A DNA stretch of 64,000 nt from an uncultured Verrucomicrobia subdivision 3 bacterium. Lineage in GTDB: Bacteria; Verrucomicrobiota; Verrucomicrobiia; Limisphaerales; UBA11358. The stretch lies in NCBI GenBank assembly GCA_903875465.1, contig CAIQWB010000122.1:1-64000 (forward strand), given 5' to 3'. The notes beneath the pieces are model-generated. The model made no database searches. It had not been told where the DNA came from and saw only the letters and a program-made list of their open reading frames with translations. Positions 48,555 to 57,137 of the stretch are shown one piece after another; position 1 is the first letter of the stretch; each line of letters starts with the position of its first letter. Position numbers and translations under genes: made by a program.

Positions 48555-49541
48555 TCATGCCCGTGGATGTGCGGCATCATAAGCCCGCTTGAGCCGCTCC
48601 GTGGTCACATGCGTATACACCTGCGTGGTGACCAGGTGCGCATGCCCCAGCAACTCCTGCACACTCCGCAAATCCGCCCCGGCATCCAGCAAATGGGTGG
48701 CGTAGCTGTGCCTCAATTTATGCGGAGTCAGTCCGGGATCCAGCCCCGCCTGAGCGAGATAATTTTTCAATCGTCGCGTGAGTTGCAACGGCCGTACTGG
48801 GGCAACTTTTTTAGTTTCCGCCAAAAACACGGGCCTGGCACCGGTCGGCACCGTCCTCAACTGGTTCCAATATTCCTGAATCGCCCGCAACGCCGGCGCC
48901 CCAATGGGCACCAAGCGCTCCTTTTTGCCCTTGCCGCGCACTCGCAGTAATTGTTCCTTCCAATCCACATCCTCCGCGCGCAACCCGCACAATTCGCTAA
49001 TCCGCAACCCGCAGGAGTAGATCGTTTCCAGCACCGCGGTGTCGCGCGCCGAGGCAACCGCTGAGAAGCGACGGCCGGGCCCTGCTTTGACCCCTTGCCG
49101 CGCCAGCAACGCCGCCGGGGCGGCCAGCAACGCCAGCATTTGCTCCTTCGTCAGGTATTGGGGCAACCGGCGGCTCCGCTTCGGCAGGGCCAGATTCTTA
49201 ACTGGAGATTCCGCGATCAGCCCGTGGCGGACCAGATACTTGCAAAACGTGCGCAGGGCGGAAAACCGCAGGGAGATGGCCGCCCGACTCAACTGTTGCC
49301 GGCCCAAATAACGCAGAAAACTGCGGAAATCATCACGCCCCAGCGCCCCCCAAACGGGCGCGCCCGCATTTTCCGTTTCGTACCAGCGATAAAACTCCCG
49401 GAGTGCCTGCCGGTAATTTCGCTGGGTATAAACCGAGGCATCCCGGTCCACCGCCAGGTGATTCAGGAACTGCCGAATTAAGGGATCGGCAATTTCCAAG
49501 TCCTTCGGGGTGGCGGGCGGGCTCAAGGTCAGGCGCGGCAA
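48555..49541 (-). CDS. Tyrosine recombinase XerC/XerD-like
   Basis: GCGLRISELCGLRAEDVDW; TPHKLRHSYATHLLDAGADLRSVQELLGHAHLVTTQVYTHV. Confidence 0.92.
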   Translation of the reverse strand: MPRLTLSPPATPKDLEIADPLIRQFLNHLAVDRDASVYTQRNYRQALREFYRWYETENAGAPVWGALGRDDFRSFLRYLGRQQLSRAAISLRFSALRTFCKYLVRHGLIAESPVKNLALPKRSRRLPQYLTKEQMLALLAAPAALLARQGVKAGPGRRFSAVASARDTAVLETIYSCGLRISELCGLRAEDVDWKEQLLRVRGKGKKERLVPIGAPALRAIQEYWNQLRTVPTGARPVFLAETKKVAPVRPLQLTRRLKNYLAQAGLDPGLTPHKLRHSYATHLLDAGADLRSVQELLGHAHLVTTQVYTHVTTERLKRAYDAAHPRA

Positions 49542-50755
49542 GTCAGCCGGAATTTACCCGAAGGCGTGGGCGGCAACATCGTCACCTGCTCCATCGCAAT
49601 CGGCGCCCCCGCTTCCATTAGTTCCTCCAGGCGCGAACGCAAGCGAATCAGGTCCACGGGTGCCGGTCCGGTGGCATCCGCAATCCATTGCAGCCCCAGG
49701 CTGCCGTCCGGCGTCTGGCGTAGTTGATAATGCATCAGGCCCGCAATCCCGGCAAAACACTGGTCCACCTGCCACGTGGTCACCCGCCGGCCATCGCGGC
49801 GGCACAGGGCATCCCGCGCACGACCGTGAACAATATAGCTTCCACTGTCCGGGCCTTCGCAAAATTCCACCAAGTCCCCCACCCGGTAGCGTAGCAACGG
49901 CATGAGCTCGTTGGTCAGGGTGGTGACCACCATGTCGCCAATTCCCTGCTCATCCGGCGCGCACACTTCATAGAACACCGCCTCGGGGCATGGCTTCATT
50001 TCCCCCTGCTGATTTTCCATCAACAAATGGCCGGTTTCGGTGGAACCATACAGGTTCAACACCGGCACGCCAAACACCCTTTCCAGAATGCGCCGGTGCA
50101 CCACGCTGACAAATTCGTAACTGCACAGGATGAATTGAATCGAGGGAAACCGGAGTCCCTGCCGTTCACAATAAAGCGCAAACCACGCTCCCTGTACCGG
50201 GTCCAAATCCAGGAATTGGGGTGCCCAGTCGGCCGTTTCCGCGGCCATCCGCGCCAGTTCCGCCTCGGAGAGCAGGAACGGTATGCGGGCCTGGTTGACA
50301 AACAAAGTCCGCCCGGCAATCCGCTCCGCCCGGGCATTGAAGTTGGAAAAACAAACCAGGCCATTACAAACCGGCGGTACAATCGTCACCCGCCGGGCCT
50401 CGGGATATTCCGTCAGCACATGCCGCGCCAGCGGATGTAGCTGCAAAATCCGGGCTTCTTGCTCGTCCCACCACCCCCGGCCAAACAAGACTGCCGTACG
50501 GTCTTCCGAAGTGCCGGAAGAATGTTCCAGTTCCACCGCCCGGCTATCTACCAAAGCCTCGAGATTTTGCCCGGGCGGCAGGAAATTGGCGGGAAAATCC
50601 TCCCGTAATTCCCGCTTCCCCATGATCGGCAGTTGCGAAAAATCCCCGCCGCGCAGGGCGTCGCGGTACAACGGCACACTGCCCCAGCGCGCCAGGAAAG
50701 GTTCCAGGCGCGCGTATTGGGCCGCCTCGTGGACGAGTTGCGAAGAAGCAAACAT
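49529..50755 (-). CDS. PaaK-like adenylate-forming enzyme (phenylacetate-CoA ligase family)
   Basis: VELEHSSGTSEDRTAVLF; LNLYGSTETGHLL; LLRYRVGDLVEF; start uncertain. Confidence 0.75.
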   Translation of the reverse strand: MFASSQLVHEAAQYARLEPFLARWGSVPLYRDALRGGDFSQLPIMGKRELREDFPANFLPPGQNLEALVDSRAVELEHSSGTSEDRTAVLFGRGWWDEQEARILQLHPLARHVLTEYPEARRVTIVPPVCNGLVCFSNFNARAERIAGRTLFVNQARIPFLLSEAELARMAAETADWAPQFLDLDPVQGAWFALYCERQGLRFPSIQFILCSYEFVSVVHRRILERVFGVPVLNLYGSTETGHLLMENQQGEMKPCPEAVFYEVCAPDEQGIGDMVVTTLTNELMPLLRYRVGDLVEFCEGPDSGSYIVHGRARDALCRRDGRRVTTWQVDQCFAGIAGLMHYQLRQTPDGSLGLQWIADATGPAPVDLIRLRSRLEELMEAGAPIAMEQVTMLPPTPSGKFRLTCRA

Positions 50756-50838
50756 CTTACCATACAGATGCCCCATCCCGGCGAAAATTCCAGTAGTTAT
50801 TGGAATTATGTGGTCGCCCGGAAGGATGATCTGTCCGC

Positions 50839-51969
50839 TCAAATCAATTTTTTCAACCGCTTGTCCGCCCCCAATTTCTTAACCAGGTCCTTGATTTTCT
50901 GGGCCTCGTTCTTGGTGGCGATCAGCACGGCGTCATCCGTTTGCACCACAATCGTGTCGGCGAGCCCAACCAGGGTAATCGGGGTGCGGTTCTTTTTGCG
51001 GGCATCAAACACAATGTTCCGGGCCGCATCCACGTGGATAATTTCACCCACCCCACAGTTGCCCGCCGCGTCCGGTTGCAAGTGCCGCGCCAGGGCCGGC
51101 CAGGCACCCAGATCATCCCAGGTGAACGCGCCATCCGCGCACACCACATTCTTGGCCGGTTCCATCAACGCAAAATCAATCGAGATTTTGGTGATGCCTG
51201 GATATTCCTTCGCCAGCAAACGCGCCAGTTTGGCCGGCTGGCTGGCCACCTTCACCCAACGCTGGCTGGCCGCGTACATTTCCGGCTGATGCTCTTTCAA
51301 GCCCTCAGTAACCGTGCCATAGCTCCAGACAAACATGCCGGCATTCCAGCGATATTGTCCGCTCGCCAGATAACTCTCGGCCGTGGCCAGATTCGGCTTT
51401 TCCACAAATTGCTCCGCCTTGAAAAAGGTGGTCGCGTAAGGCACTCCCCCCGCCGGTGGCGGGAGCTTGGCCCCCGTGCGAATATAGCCGTATCCCGTGG
51501 CCGGTTCGGTGGGCTTGATGCCAATCGTCACAATCACCTTGTCCCGCGTGGCCACGGCAAACGCATCCGCCAGCACTTGTTGGAATTTCTTTTCCTCCGG
51601 AATCACGTGGTCGGCCGGCAAGACCGCCATCACCCCGCTCGCCGAGCGCGCCCCCACCAGCGCCGCCCCCAGGGCCACCGCCGCGCAAGTATCCCGGCCA
51701 ATCGGTTCTGCCACCACATTGTCCTTGGGCAATTTGGGCAATTGCTTCCGTACGGCCGCCGCCTGCGCCTGGTTCGTGATGATGAAAATGTTACGCAGCG
51801 GGACCAGCGGCAAAACGCGGTCCACGGCTTGTTGCAGGAAGGAGCGTTTGCCCAGCAGGGTGAGCAATTGCTTGGGCGTTTTTTCGCGACTCAACGGCCA
51901 GAAACGCTCGCCGCGTCCGCCCGCCATGATGATGACAAATTGATCCGGGTTTTGGGTGCTGGTTTTCAT
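50839..51969 (-). CDS. manC: Mannose-1-phosphate guanylyltransferase
   Basis: FVIIMAGGRGERFWPLSREKTPKQLL; FVEKPNLATAESYL. Confidence 0.93.
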   Translation of the reverse strand: MKTSTQNPDQFVIIMAGGRGERFWPLSREKTPKQLLTLLGKRSFLQQAVDRVLPLVPLRNIFIITNQAQAAAVRKQLPKLPKDNVVAEPIGRDTCAAVALGAALVGARSASGVMAVLPADHVIPEEKKFQQVLADAFAVATRDKVIVTIGIKPTEPATGYGYIRTGAKLPPPAGGVPYATTFFKAEQFVEKPNLATAESYLASGQYRWNAGMFVWSYGTVTEGLKEHQPEMYAASQRWVKVASQPAKLARLLAKEYPGITKISIDFALMEPAKNVVCADGAFTWDDLGAWPALARHLQPDAAGNCGVGEIIHVDAARNIVFDARKKNRTPITLVGLADTIVVQTDDAVLIATKNEAQKIKDLVKKLGADKRLKKLI

Positions 51970-52126
51970 AAATATGACCGCGCGCAAAATAACACCCGGC
52001 CGCCGGACGGGAAAGCCCAAATTCCGGGACCGCCAGCCGCCCCAGCCACGCAACAATTTATGCCAATCCCCTGCCAAGCCATGGTTGGCGTTTAAATCCT
52101 ATCGGCGCACCCTGATGGCCGACGCT

Positions 52127-52468
52127 ATGCACGAAGTGGCCATCATGGAAGAAGCCGTGCGGACGGCTGTAGCCACGGCGCAGGCGTCCGGGGCCAGCCG
52201 CATCCTCGAATTGCGCTTGCGCGTGGGCAGCTTAAGCGGTGTGGTGCCCGAGGCCTTGCAGTTTGCCTTCGATGTGGTCTGCCGCGGCACCCTGGCGGAG
52301 GGGGCCGCGTTGGTAGTGGATACCGTCCCCGCCACCGGCTGGTGCCCGGATTGCCAGGCGGAATATGCGTGCGCTCATTATTTTAGCGAATGCCCGCACT
52401 GCCAGAATTTTAACGGACAACTGCGGCAGGGCCGCGAACTCGAAATCAGTTCGGTGGAGATCTCTTGA
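52127..52468 (+). CDS. hypA: Hydrogenase/urease nickel maturation protein HypA
   Basis: MHEVAIMEEAVRTA...LRVGSLSGVVPEALQFAFDVV; CPDC...CPHC zinc site. Confidence 0.93.
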   Translation: MHEVAIMEEAVRTAVATAQASGASRILELRLRVGSLSGVVPEALQFAFDVVCRGTLAEGAALVVDTVPATGWCPDCQAEYACAHYFSECPHCQNFNGQLRQGRELEISSVEIS

Positions 52469-52469
52469 T

Positions 52470-53321
52470 ATGTGCAAAGCTTGCGGATGCGGTTTGGGTG
52501 GGAAAGTGACCATCGGCGGCCACTCCCACGAATCTGATCATGACCATGACCATGACCATGACCATGGCACCGGCCACCACCACGCTCACAGTCATGGCCC
52601 TGAGCACGCATCAGCGGCGCCTGGCCATGGCCAAGGGCGGCAAACCGTTACGCTCCAGCGCTCCCTGCTGGACAAAAACGAACGCCTGGCCCAGCAAAAC
52701 CGGGGCTATTTCCGTGCCAAAAACCTACTGGTGCTCAACGTCGTCTCCTCCCCCGGTTCGGGTAAAACGACCTTCATCCGGGAAACGGCGGTCCGGCTTG
52801 CCGCCCGGTTGCGCGTGGGTGTGATTGTCGGCGATCTGGCCACGGATAACGACGCCGCCCGGCTGCGCACCGCCGGCATACCCGTGATCCAAATCACTAC
52901 CGGCACAGTGTGCCATCTGGATGCCGAAATGATCTCCCGCGCGGCGGGCCAACTGGATTTGGACCAATTGGATGTGCTGGTCATCGAAAATGTCGGCAAT
53001 CTGGTCTGCCCCGCAGATTATGATCTCGGGGAGGATCTACGGGTTGTGCTGCTCTCGGTCACAGAAGGCGAGGATAAACCCCTGAAATACCCGCCTATGT
53101 TCCATTCAGCCCACGTGGCCATCATTACCAAAAGCGACTTGGCGGCGGCGGCGGGATTTGACCGGCCCCTGGCCCTGGCCAATCTCGCCCGGGCCAGCCA
53201 CCATGCCCGCATCTTCGAATTATCCTCCAAAACCGGGGAGGGCATGGCCGCCTGGCTGGACTTTCTGGTGTCTAAACGCACTGGGGAACATCCCTTCGCC
53301 AGCGTGCACCATCCCCAATAA
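52470..53321 (+). CDS. hypB: Nickel incorporation GTPase HypB with His-rich N-terminus
   Basis: MCKACGCG; HSHESDHDHDHDHDHGTGHHHAHSHGPEH; NVVSSPGSGKTTFIRET; VIVGDLATDNDAARL. Confidence 0.95.
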   Translation: MCKACGCGLGGKVTIGGHSHESDHDHDHDHDHGTGHHHAHSHGPEHASAAPGHGQGRQTVTLQRSLLDKNERLAQQNRGYFRAKNLLVLNVVSSPGSGKTTFIRETAVRLAARLRVGVIVGDLATDNDAARLRTAGIPVIQITTGTVCHLDAEMISRAAGQLDLDQLDVLVIENVGNLVCPADYDLGEDLRVVLLSVTEGEDKPLKYPPMFHSAHVAIITKSDLAAAAGFDRPLALANLARASHHARIFELSSKTGEGMAAWLDFLVSKRTGEHPFASVHHPQ

Positions 53322-53430
53322 GTGGGCAGGCCAGTGTCCCAAAAAGTGCTTGTTCCGGAGCCAGGCAGATTTCGGTGTATTCACTGGTTAATCCCTTAAC
53401 GCCTCAAAGCCCATGCGATTGGGCGAGGGT

Positions 53431-53599
53431 GGGTGTGAGACAAATTTCAGGAAACCGCCCGGTCTGGCCGGGGAGCGCCGATGGTTAATCGGCTGTATCG
53501 CCGGCTGGCAGCCGGCTTGTCCGCGGAAGTTGCCAGCCTGCCTCCCTCCCAATCAAATGGTTAAAAAAACCGCTTTTGGAAGAAATTTGTCCCACGCCC
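53431..53599. mobile_element. Putative MITE-like element, 169 bp, 18-bp TIRs (GGGTGTGAGACAAATTTC / GGGCGTGGGACAAATTTC)
   Basis: Inverted repeats 53431-53448 and 53582-53599 (16/18); same TIR family as 4009-4229. Confidence 0.6.
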
Positions 53600-53700
53600 G
53601 GCGAGGGTCGATCGCCCCCTTTCCCCCTTGCGGGAACCTGCTTCTGTGGTATTCTGCCAGTCGGCTGTCGCGGAAAACCAGCCGGTAAACAAACACCGCA

Positions 53701-54945
53701 ATGCATCCAGAATTACTCACTTTCGCCGCGCGCTTGCGCGCCTTGATCTCCGTTTGCCCCGCTTTGAGCCCGGCTGTGCCCGAAACCGGCGCACTCCCCG
53801 GGGGAGCCCATCCCAAACCCACCGTTCCCGCCTCCACCCCCCTGTCGCTGCCGGCCCCGACCGAGGCCAGCTTTGACGAACTGGCGTTGGAATTGTTCAC
53901 CCTCCAGTTTCACGGCAATCCCGCCTATCAAACGCTTTGCCTCGCCCGGGGGCGGACGCCGGGGACGGTGCAAGAATGGACCCAAATTCCCGCCGTGCCC
54001 ACGGCCGCGTTCAAAGAATTGGAACTCTCCAGCATTCCTGCAACCGGGCGCACCACCGTGTTTCATTCCAGCGGCACCACCGAGCAGCGGCCCAGCCGCC
54101 ATTTTCATCATGCCACCTCCCTGGCAGTTTATGAAGCGTCCCTTACCCGGTGGTTTGCGCACTATTTGGGAACCGGGGATACCCTGCGGTTTTTGACACC
54201 GGGGCGGACGGCCGCACCGCATTCCTCGCTGATTCATATGTTCGAAACCCTGCGGCAGCAGCGCGCCCTGCCCGCCTCGGTTTTTCTCGGGAACCTGGCC
54301 ACCGATGGTTCGTGGGCTTTGGACTTTCCGGCCGTCCAGGCGGAATTAGCATCATCCGTTCATACCGGACGCCCCGTGACACTGCTCGGCACCGCCTTTT
54401 CGTTTGTGCATTTGCTGGATCTCCTGGCCGAACATCAGCTCAAATTCCGGCTCCCGACCGGTTCCCGCGTGATGGAAACGGGCGGATATAAAAATCGTTC
54501 CCGCACCATGCCCAAGGCCCAGTTGCATGCGTTGATCACCGCGCAACTGGGCGTGCCCGCCGGGGGCATCGTTTGTGAATACGGCATGAGCGAATTGAGT
54601 TCTCAGGCTTATGGAGTGGCGAGTGACGAGGGGCGGTTGGCGAGCGGGGACAATGCTGCGCCAAACCCGTCACTCCCCCCTCATCACTCATCACTCGTCA
54701 CTGGCCCCTCGCCCCTCGCCCTCCACTTTCCCCCTTGGGCGCGGGCACAGGTAATCTCGCCGGAAACTTGCCGGGAGGTGCCTGAAGGCGGCACCGGCAT
54801 CATCCGGGTGCTGGATTTGGCGAATGTGTTTTCTGTGGCCGCCGTGCAGACGGAGGATTTGGGCATTCGCCGCGGCACCGGCTTCGAGTTGCTTGGGCGC
54901 GCGGAAAAAGCCGAGCCGCGCGGGTGTTCCCTCATGACCATATAA
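53701..54945 (+). CDS. LuxE-family acyl-protein synthetase
   Basis: FKELELSSIPATGRTTVFHSSGTTEQRPSRHFH; VCEYGMSELSSQAY; FPPWARAQVISPET. Confidence 0.85.
   Translation: MHPELLTFAARLRALISVCPALSPAVPETGALPGGAHPKPTVPASTPLSLPAPTEASFDELALELFTLQFHGNPAYQTLCLARGRTPGTVQEWTQIPAVPTAAFKELELSSIPATGRTTVFHSSGTTEQRPSRHFHHATSLAVYEASLTRWFAHYLGTGDTLRFLTPGRTAAPHSSLIHMFETLRQQRALPASVFLGNLATDGSWALDFPAVQAELASSVHTGRPVTLLGTAFSFVHLLDLLAEHQLKFRLPTGSRVMETGGYKNRSRTMPKAQLHALITAQLGVPAGGIVCEYGMSELSSQAYGVASDEGRLASGDNAAPNPSLPPHHSSLVTGPSPLALHFPPWARAQVISPETCREVPEGGTGIIRVLDLANVFSVAAVQTEDLGIRRGTGFELLGRAEKAEPRGCSLMTI
54619..54720. repeat. Low-complexity/inverted-repeat insert kept in frame within the luxE-like gene
   Basis: gagtgacgagggg (54621-54633) vs cccctcatcactc (54677-54689); splits SSQAY from LHFPPWARAQ. 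Confidence 0.6.
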
Positions 54946-54946
54946 T

Positions 54947-56314
54947 ATGAACTTGCCGAATTATTTTCTCGCGGACCTGCCACCGGAAGCAACCTTGTCG
55001 CCGTTGATGGTGGCCGAAGCGTGCCAGGCCTTGAAGCGCAACCGGGAACAATACCTGGTCCGGCGGACCACCGAGCAGCAGGTGACCTTGCTGAGCAAGC
55101 TCGCCGATGAATGGCAGGACCCGGCCAGTCCCTTCCGGCAGTTGGCCCTGGAACGGGGGCCTGCCGAAACGGGCTTTTCCCGGGCGACCATCGAGCGCGG
55201 GTTGGACGGTTTCTTCCGCCAGCTCACCCGGGAAAATTTGCAAGCCCTGCTGGTCCAGGATTTGGGGGATGCCCACCGCCTGGATGACTTGGTGGCCGTC
55301 ACTTCCGGCCAGTCGATCCAAACCGCCGCGCTGGCGATGGCCCCGGAATTTCTCGTCCACATCACGGCCGGCAACCTGCCGAATCCCGCGCTCATGAGCA
55401 TGGTGCTGGGGGTGCTGACGCGTTCGGCCCAGTTCGTGAAGTGCGCCAGCGGCACGGCCTTTCTGCCCCGGCTGTTTGCCCATTCACTGTATGAATCCGA
55501 CCCCAAGCTCGGCGCGTGCCTGGAAGTGGCCGAGTGGCGGGGCGGCTCGATGGACCTGGAGAACACCCTGTTCGCCGAGGCGGATTGCGTCACGGCCACC
55601 GGCAGTGATGAAACCCTGGCGGCCATCCGCGCACGCCTGCCCCAGCGCCTGCGCTTTCTCGGTTATGGCCACCGGGTGAGTTTTGCGTACGTAACCGGCG
55701 AGGCCCTGCCCTCCAGTTTCCGCGCCAAACAAGTCGCCACCCGCGCGGCGGATGATGTGGTGGCCTGGAACCAACTGGGCTGCCTCTCGCCCCACGTGAT
55801 CTATGTGCAAAATAGCGGAGTAATCACGGCGGAAGGCTTCGCGGAATTGCTGGCTGCGGAACTGCAATTGCGCGAGGCCAGTGAACCCCGCGGCGAAGTC
55901 CCCGTGGAAACGGCGGCCGCGATTGCCGCCCGGCGCGGGATCTACGAAGTGCGCGCCGCCCATGCCCCGGGCGACACCCGGCACTGGTGCAGTCCGGATT
56001 CCACCGCCTGGACCGTCATCTACGAATCCGATCCACGCTTTCAACTCTCCTGCCTGAACCGGTTTGTGTATGTCAAAGCCGTGCCCGACATCAAAACGTT
56101 GCTGGAGCACGTCGACAGCATTCGCGGCCACGTTTCCACCGTCGGCGTCGCCATGAACGGCGATGCCGCCTCCGCCACCGCCCGCCAACTGGCCCGCTGG
56201 GGCGTCTTGCGCATCTGTCCGCTGGGCCAGATGCAAAACCCGCCCCTGACCTGGCGCCACGATGGCCGCCCCGCCCTCGGCGATCTCGTCACGTGGTCAG
56301 ACTGGGAAAAATGA
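54947..56314 (+). CDS. LuxC-family acyl-CoA/fatty-acyl reductase
   Basis: VHITAGNLPNPALMSMVLGVLTRSAQFVKCASGTAFLPRLFAHSL; WNQLGCLSPHVIYVQ. Confidence 0.88.
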   Translation: MNLPNYFLADLPPEATLSPLMVAEACQALKRNREQYLVRRTTEQQVTLLSKLADEWQDPASPFRQLALERGPAETGFSRATIERGLDGFFRQLTRENLQALLVQDLGDAHRLDDLVAVTSGQSIQTAALAMAPEFLVHITAGNLPNPALMSMVLGVLTRSAQFVKCASGTAFLPRLFAHSLYESDPKLGACLEVAEWRGGSMDLENTLFAEADCVTATGSDETLAAIRARLPQRLRFLGYGHRVSFAYVTGEALPSSFRAKQVATRAADDVVAWNQLGCLSPHVIYVQNSGVITAEGFAELLAAELQLREASEPRGEVPVETAAAIAARRGIYEVRAAHAPGDTRHWCSPDSTAWTVIYESDPRFQLSCLNRFVYVKAVPDIKTLLEHVDSIRGHVSTVGVAMNGDAASATARQLARWGVLRICPLGQMQNPPLTWRHDGRPALGDLVTWSDWEK

Positions 56315-56319
56315 AAACC

Positions 56320-56769
56320 GAGGCTTTAGGCTCTGGGCGTGGGGCTAGAGGCGGGAAATGGTTGTTCAATATTATGAATGAAATTGGGTATCGCTCATTA
56401 GTGGTGTGGCAAAAGGGAAAAAGTCTGGCCACCGATATTTACCGAATCACGAATAGTGAAAGCATCCGGCGCGATTTCTCCCTAATTGACCAAATGCGCC
56501 ACAGCGCGGTAAGTGTCCCCAGCAATATCGCCGAAGGCGATGAGCGCTCATCGGACAAGGACTCAACACGGTTCTTTTACATCGCCAAGGGCTCCCTGGC
56601 GGAACTGGCAACCCAATTGGAAATCGCCCGTGACGTGGGATATTTCAATACCGAAGATACCGAACCTCTCATTAACCGATGCGTGGAACTCGGAAAAATG
56701 CTGGGCGCGCTGATCCGAGCGCGAAGCGCTTCCCCGCCCCGCGCCCCGCGCCCCGAGCCTCGCGCCTGA
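56320..56769 (+). mobile_element. S23/IVP four-helix-bundle ORF with flanking G-rich imperfect inverted repeats; candidate mobile unit
   Basis: Left gaggctttaggctctgggcgtggggc vs reverse complement of right gaggctcggggcgcggggcgcggggc, 20/26. Confidence 0.5.
56374..56769 (+). CDS. Four-helix-bundle protein (23S rRNA intervening-sequence protein / S23 family)
   Basis: YRSLVVWQKGKSLATDIYRIT...RRDFSLIDQMRHSAVSVPSNIAEGDERSSDKDSTRFFYIAKGSLAELATQLEIA. Confidence 0.92.
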   Translation: MNEIGYRSLVVWQKGKSLATDIYRITNSESIRRDFSLIDQMRHSAVSVPSNIAEGDERSSDKDSTRFFYIAKGSLAELATQLEIARDVGYFNTEDTEPLINRCVELGKMLGALIRARSASPPRAPRPEPRA

Positions 56770-56774
56770 TTTTT

Positions 56775-57137
56775 ATGCATATCGAACTCCGCAAATCGTT
56801 CCAATTCGAAGCCGCGCATTTGCTGCCCCTCCTGCCCGTGGCCCACAAATGCCGGCGCCTGCATGGCCACAGTTTCAGCGTGGAAATCGTCGTGGCCGGC
56901 GAGTGCGATCCCCGGCTCGGCTGGCTGATGGATTACGCCGACATCTCCGCCGCCTTCAAACCCATCTGGGATCAGCTGGACCACCATTATCTCAATGAAA
57001 TCCCCGGCCTGGAAAATCCCACCAGTGAGATCGTGGCCGTCTGGATTTGGAACCAGCTAAAGCCCAAATTGCCCTTGCTCACCGAAATTGTCGTCGCCGA
57101 AACCTGCACCGCCCGGGCCGTGTATCGCGGCGGGTGA
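56775..57137 (+). CDS. queD: 6-carboxytetrahydropterin synthase / 6-pyruvoyl-tetrahydropterin synthase family
   Basis: FEAAHLLPLLPVAHKCRRLHGHSFSVEIVV...GWLMDYADI...LDHHYLNEI. Confidence 0.92.
   Translation: MHIELRKSFQFEAAHLLPLLPVAHKCRRLHGHSFSVEIVVAGECDPRLGWLMDYADISAAFKPIWDQLDHHYLNEIPGLENPTSEIVAVWIWNQLKPKLPLLTEIVVAETCTARAVYRGG

Noticed and set aside
50941-52095. 384-aa plus-strand ORF opposite manC
   Set aside because: Antisense to strongly supported manC; composition (R/H/Q-rich) typical of shadow ORFs.
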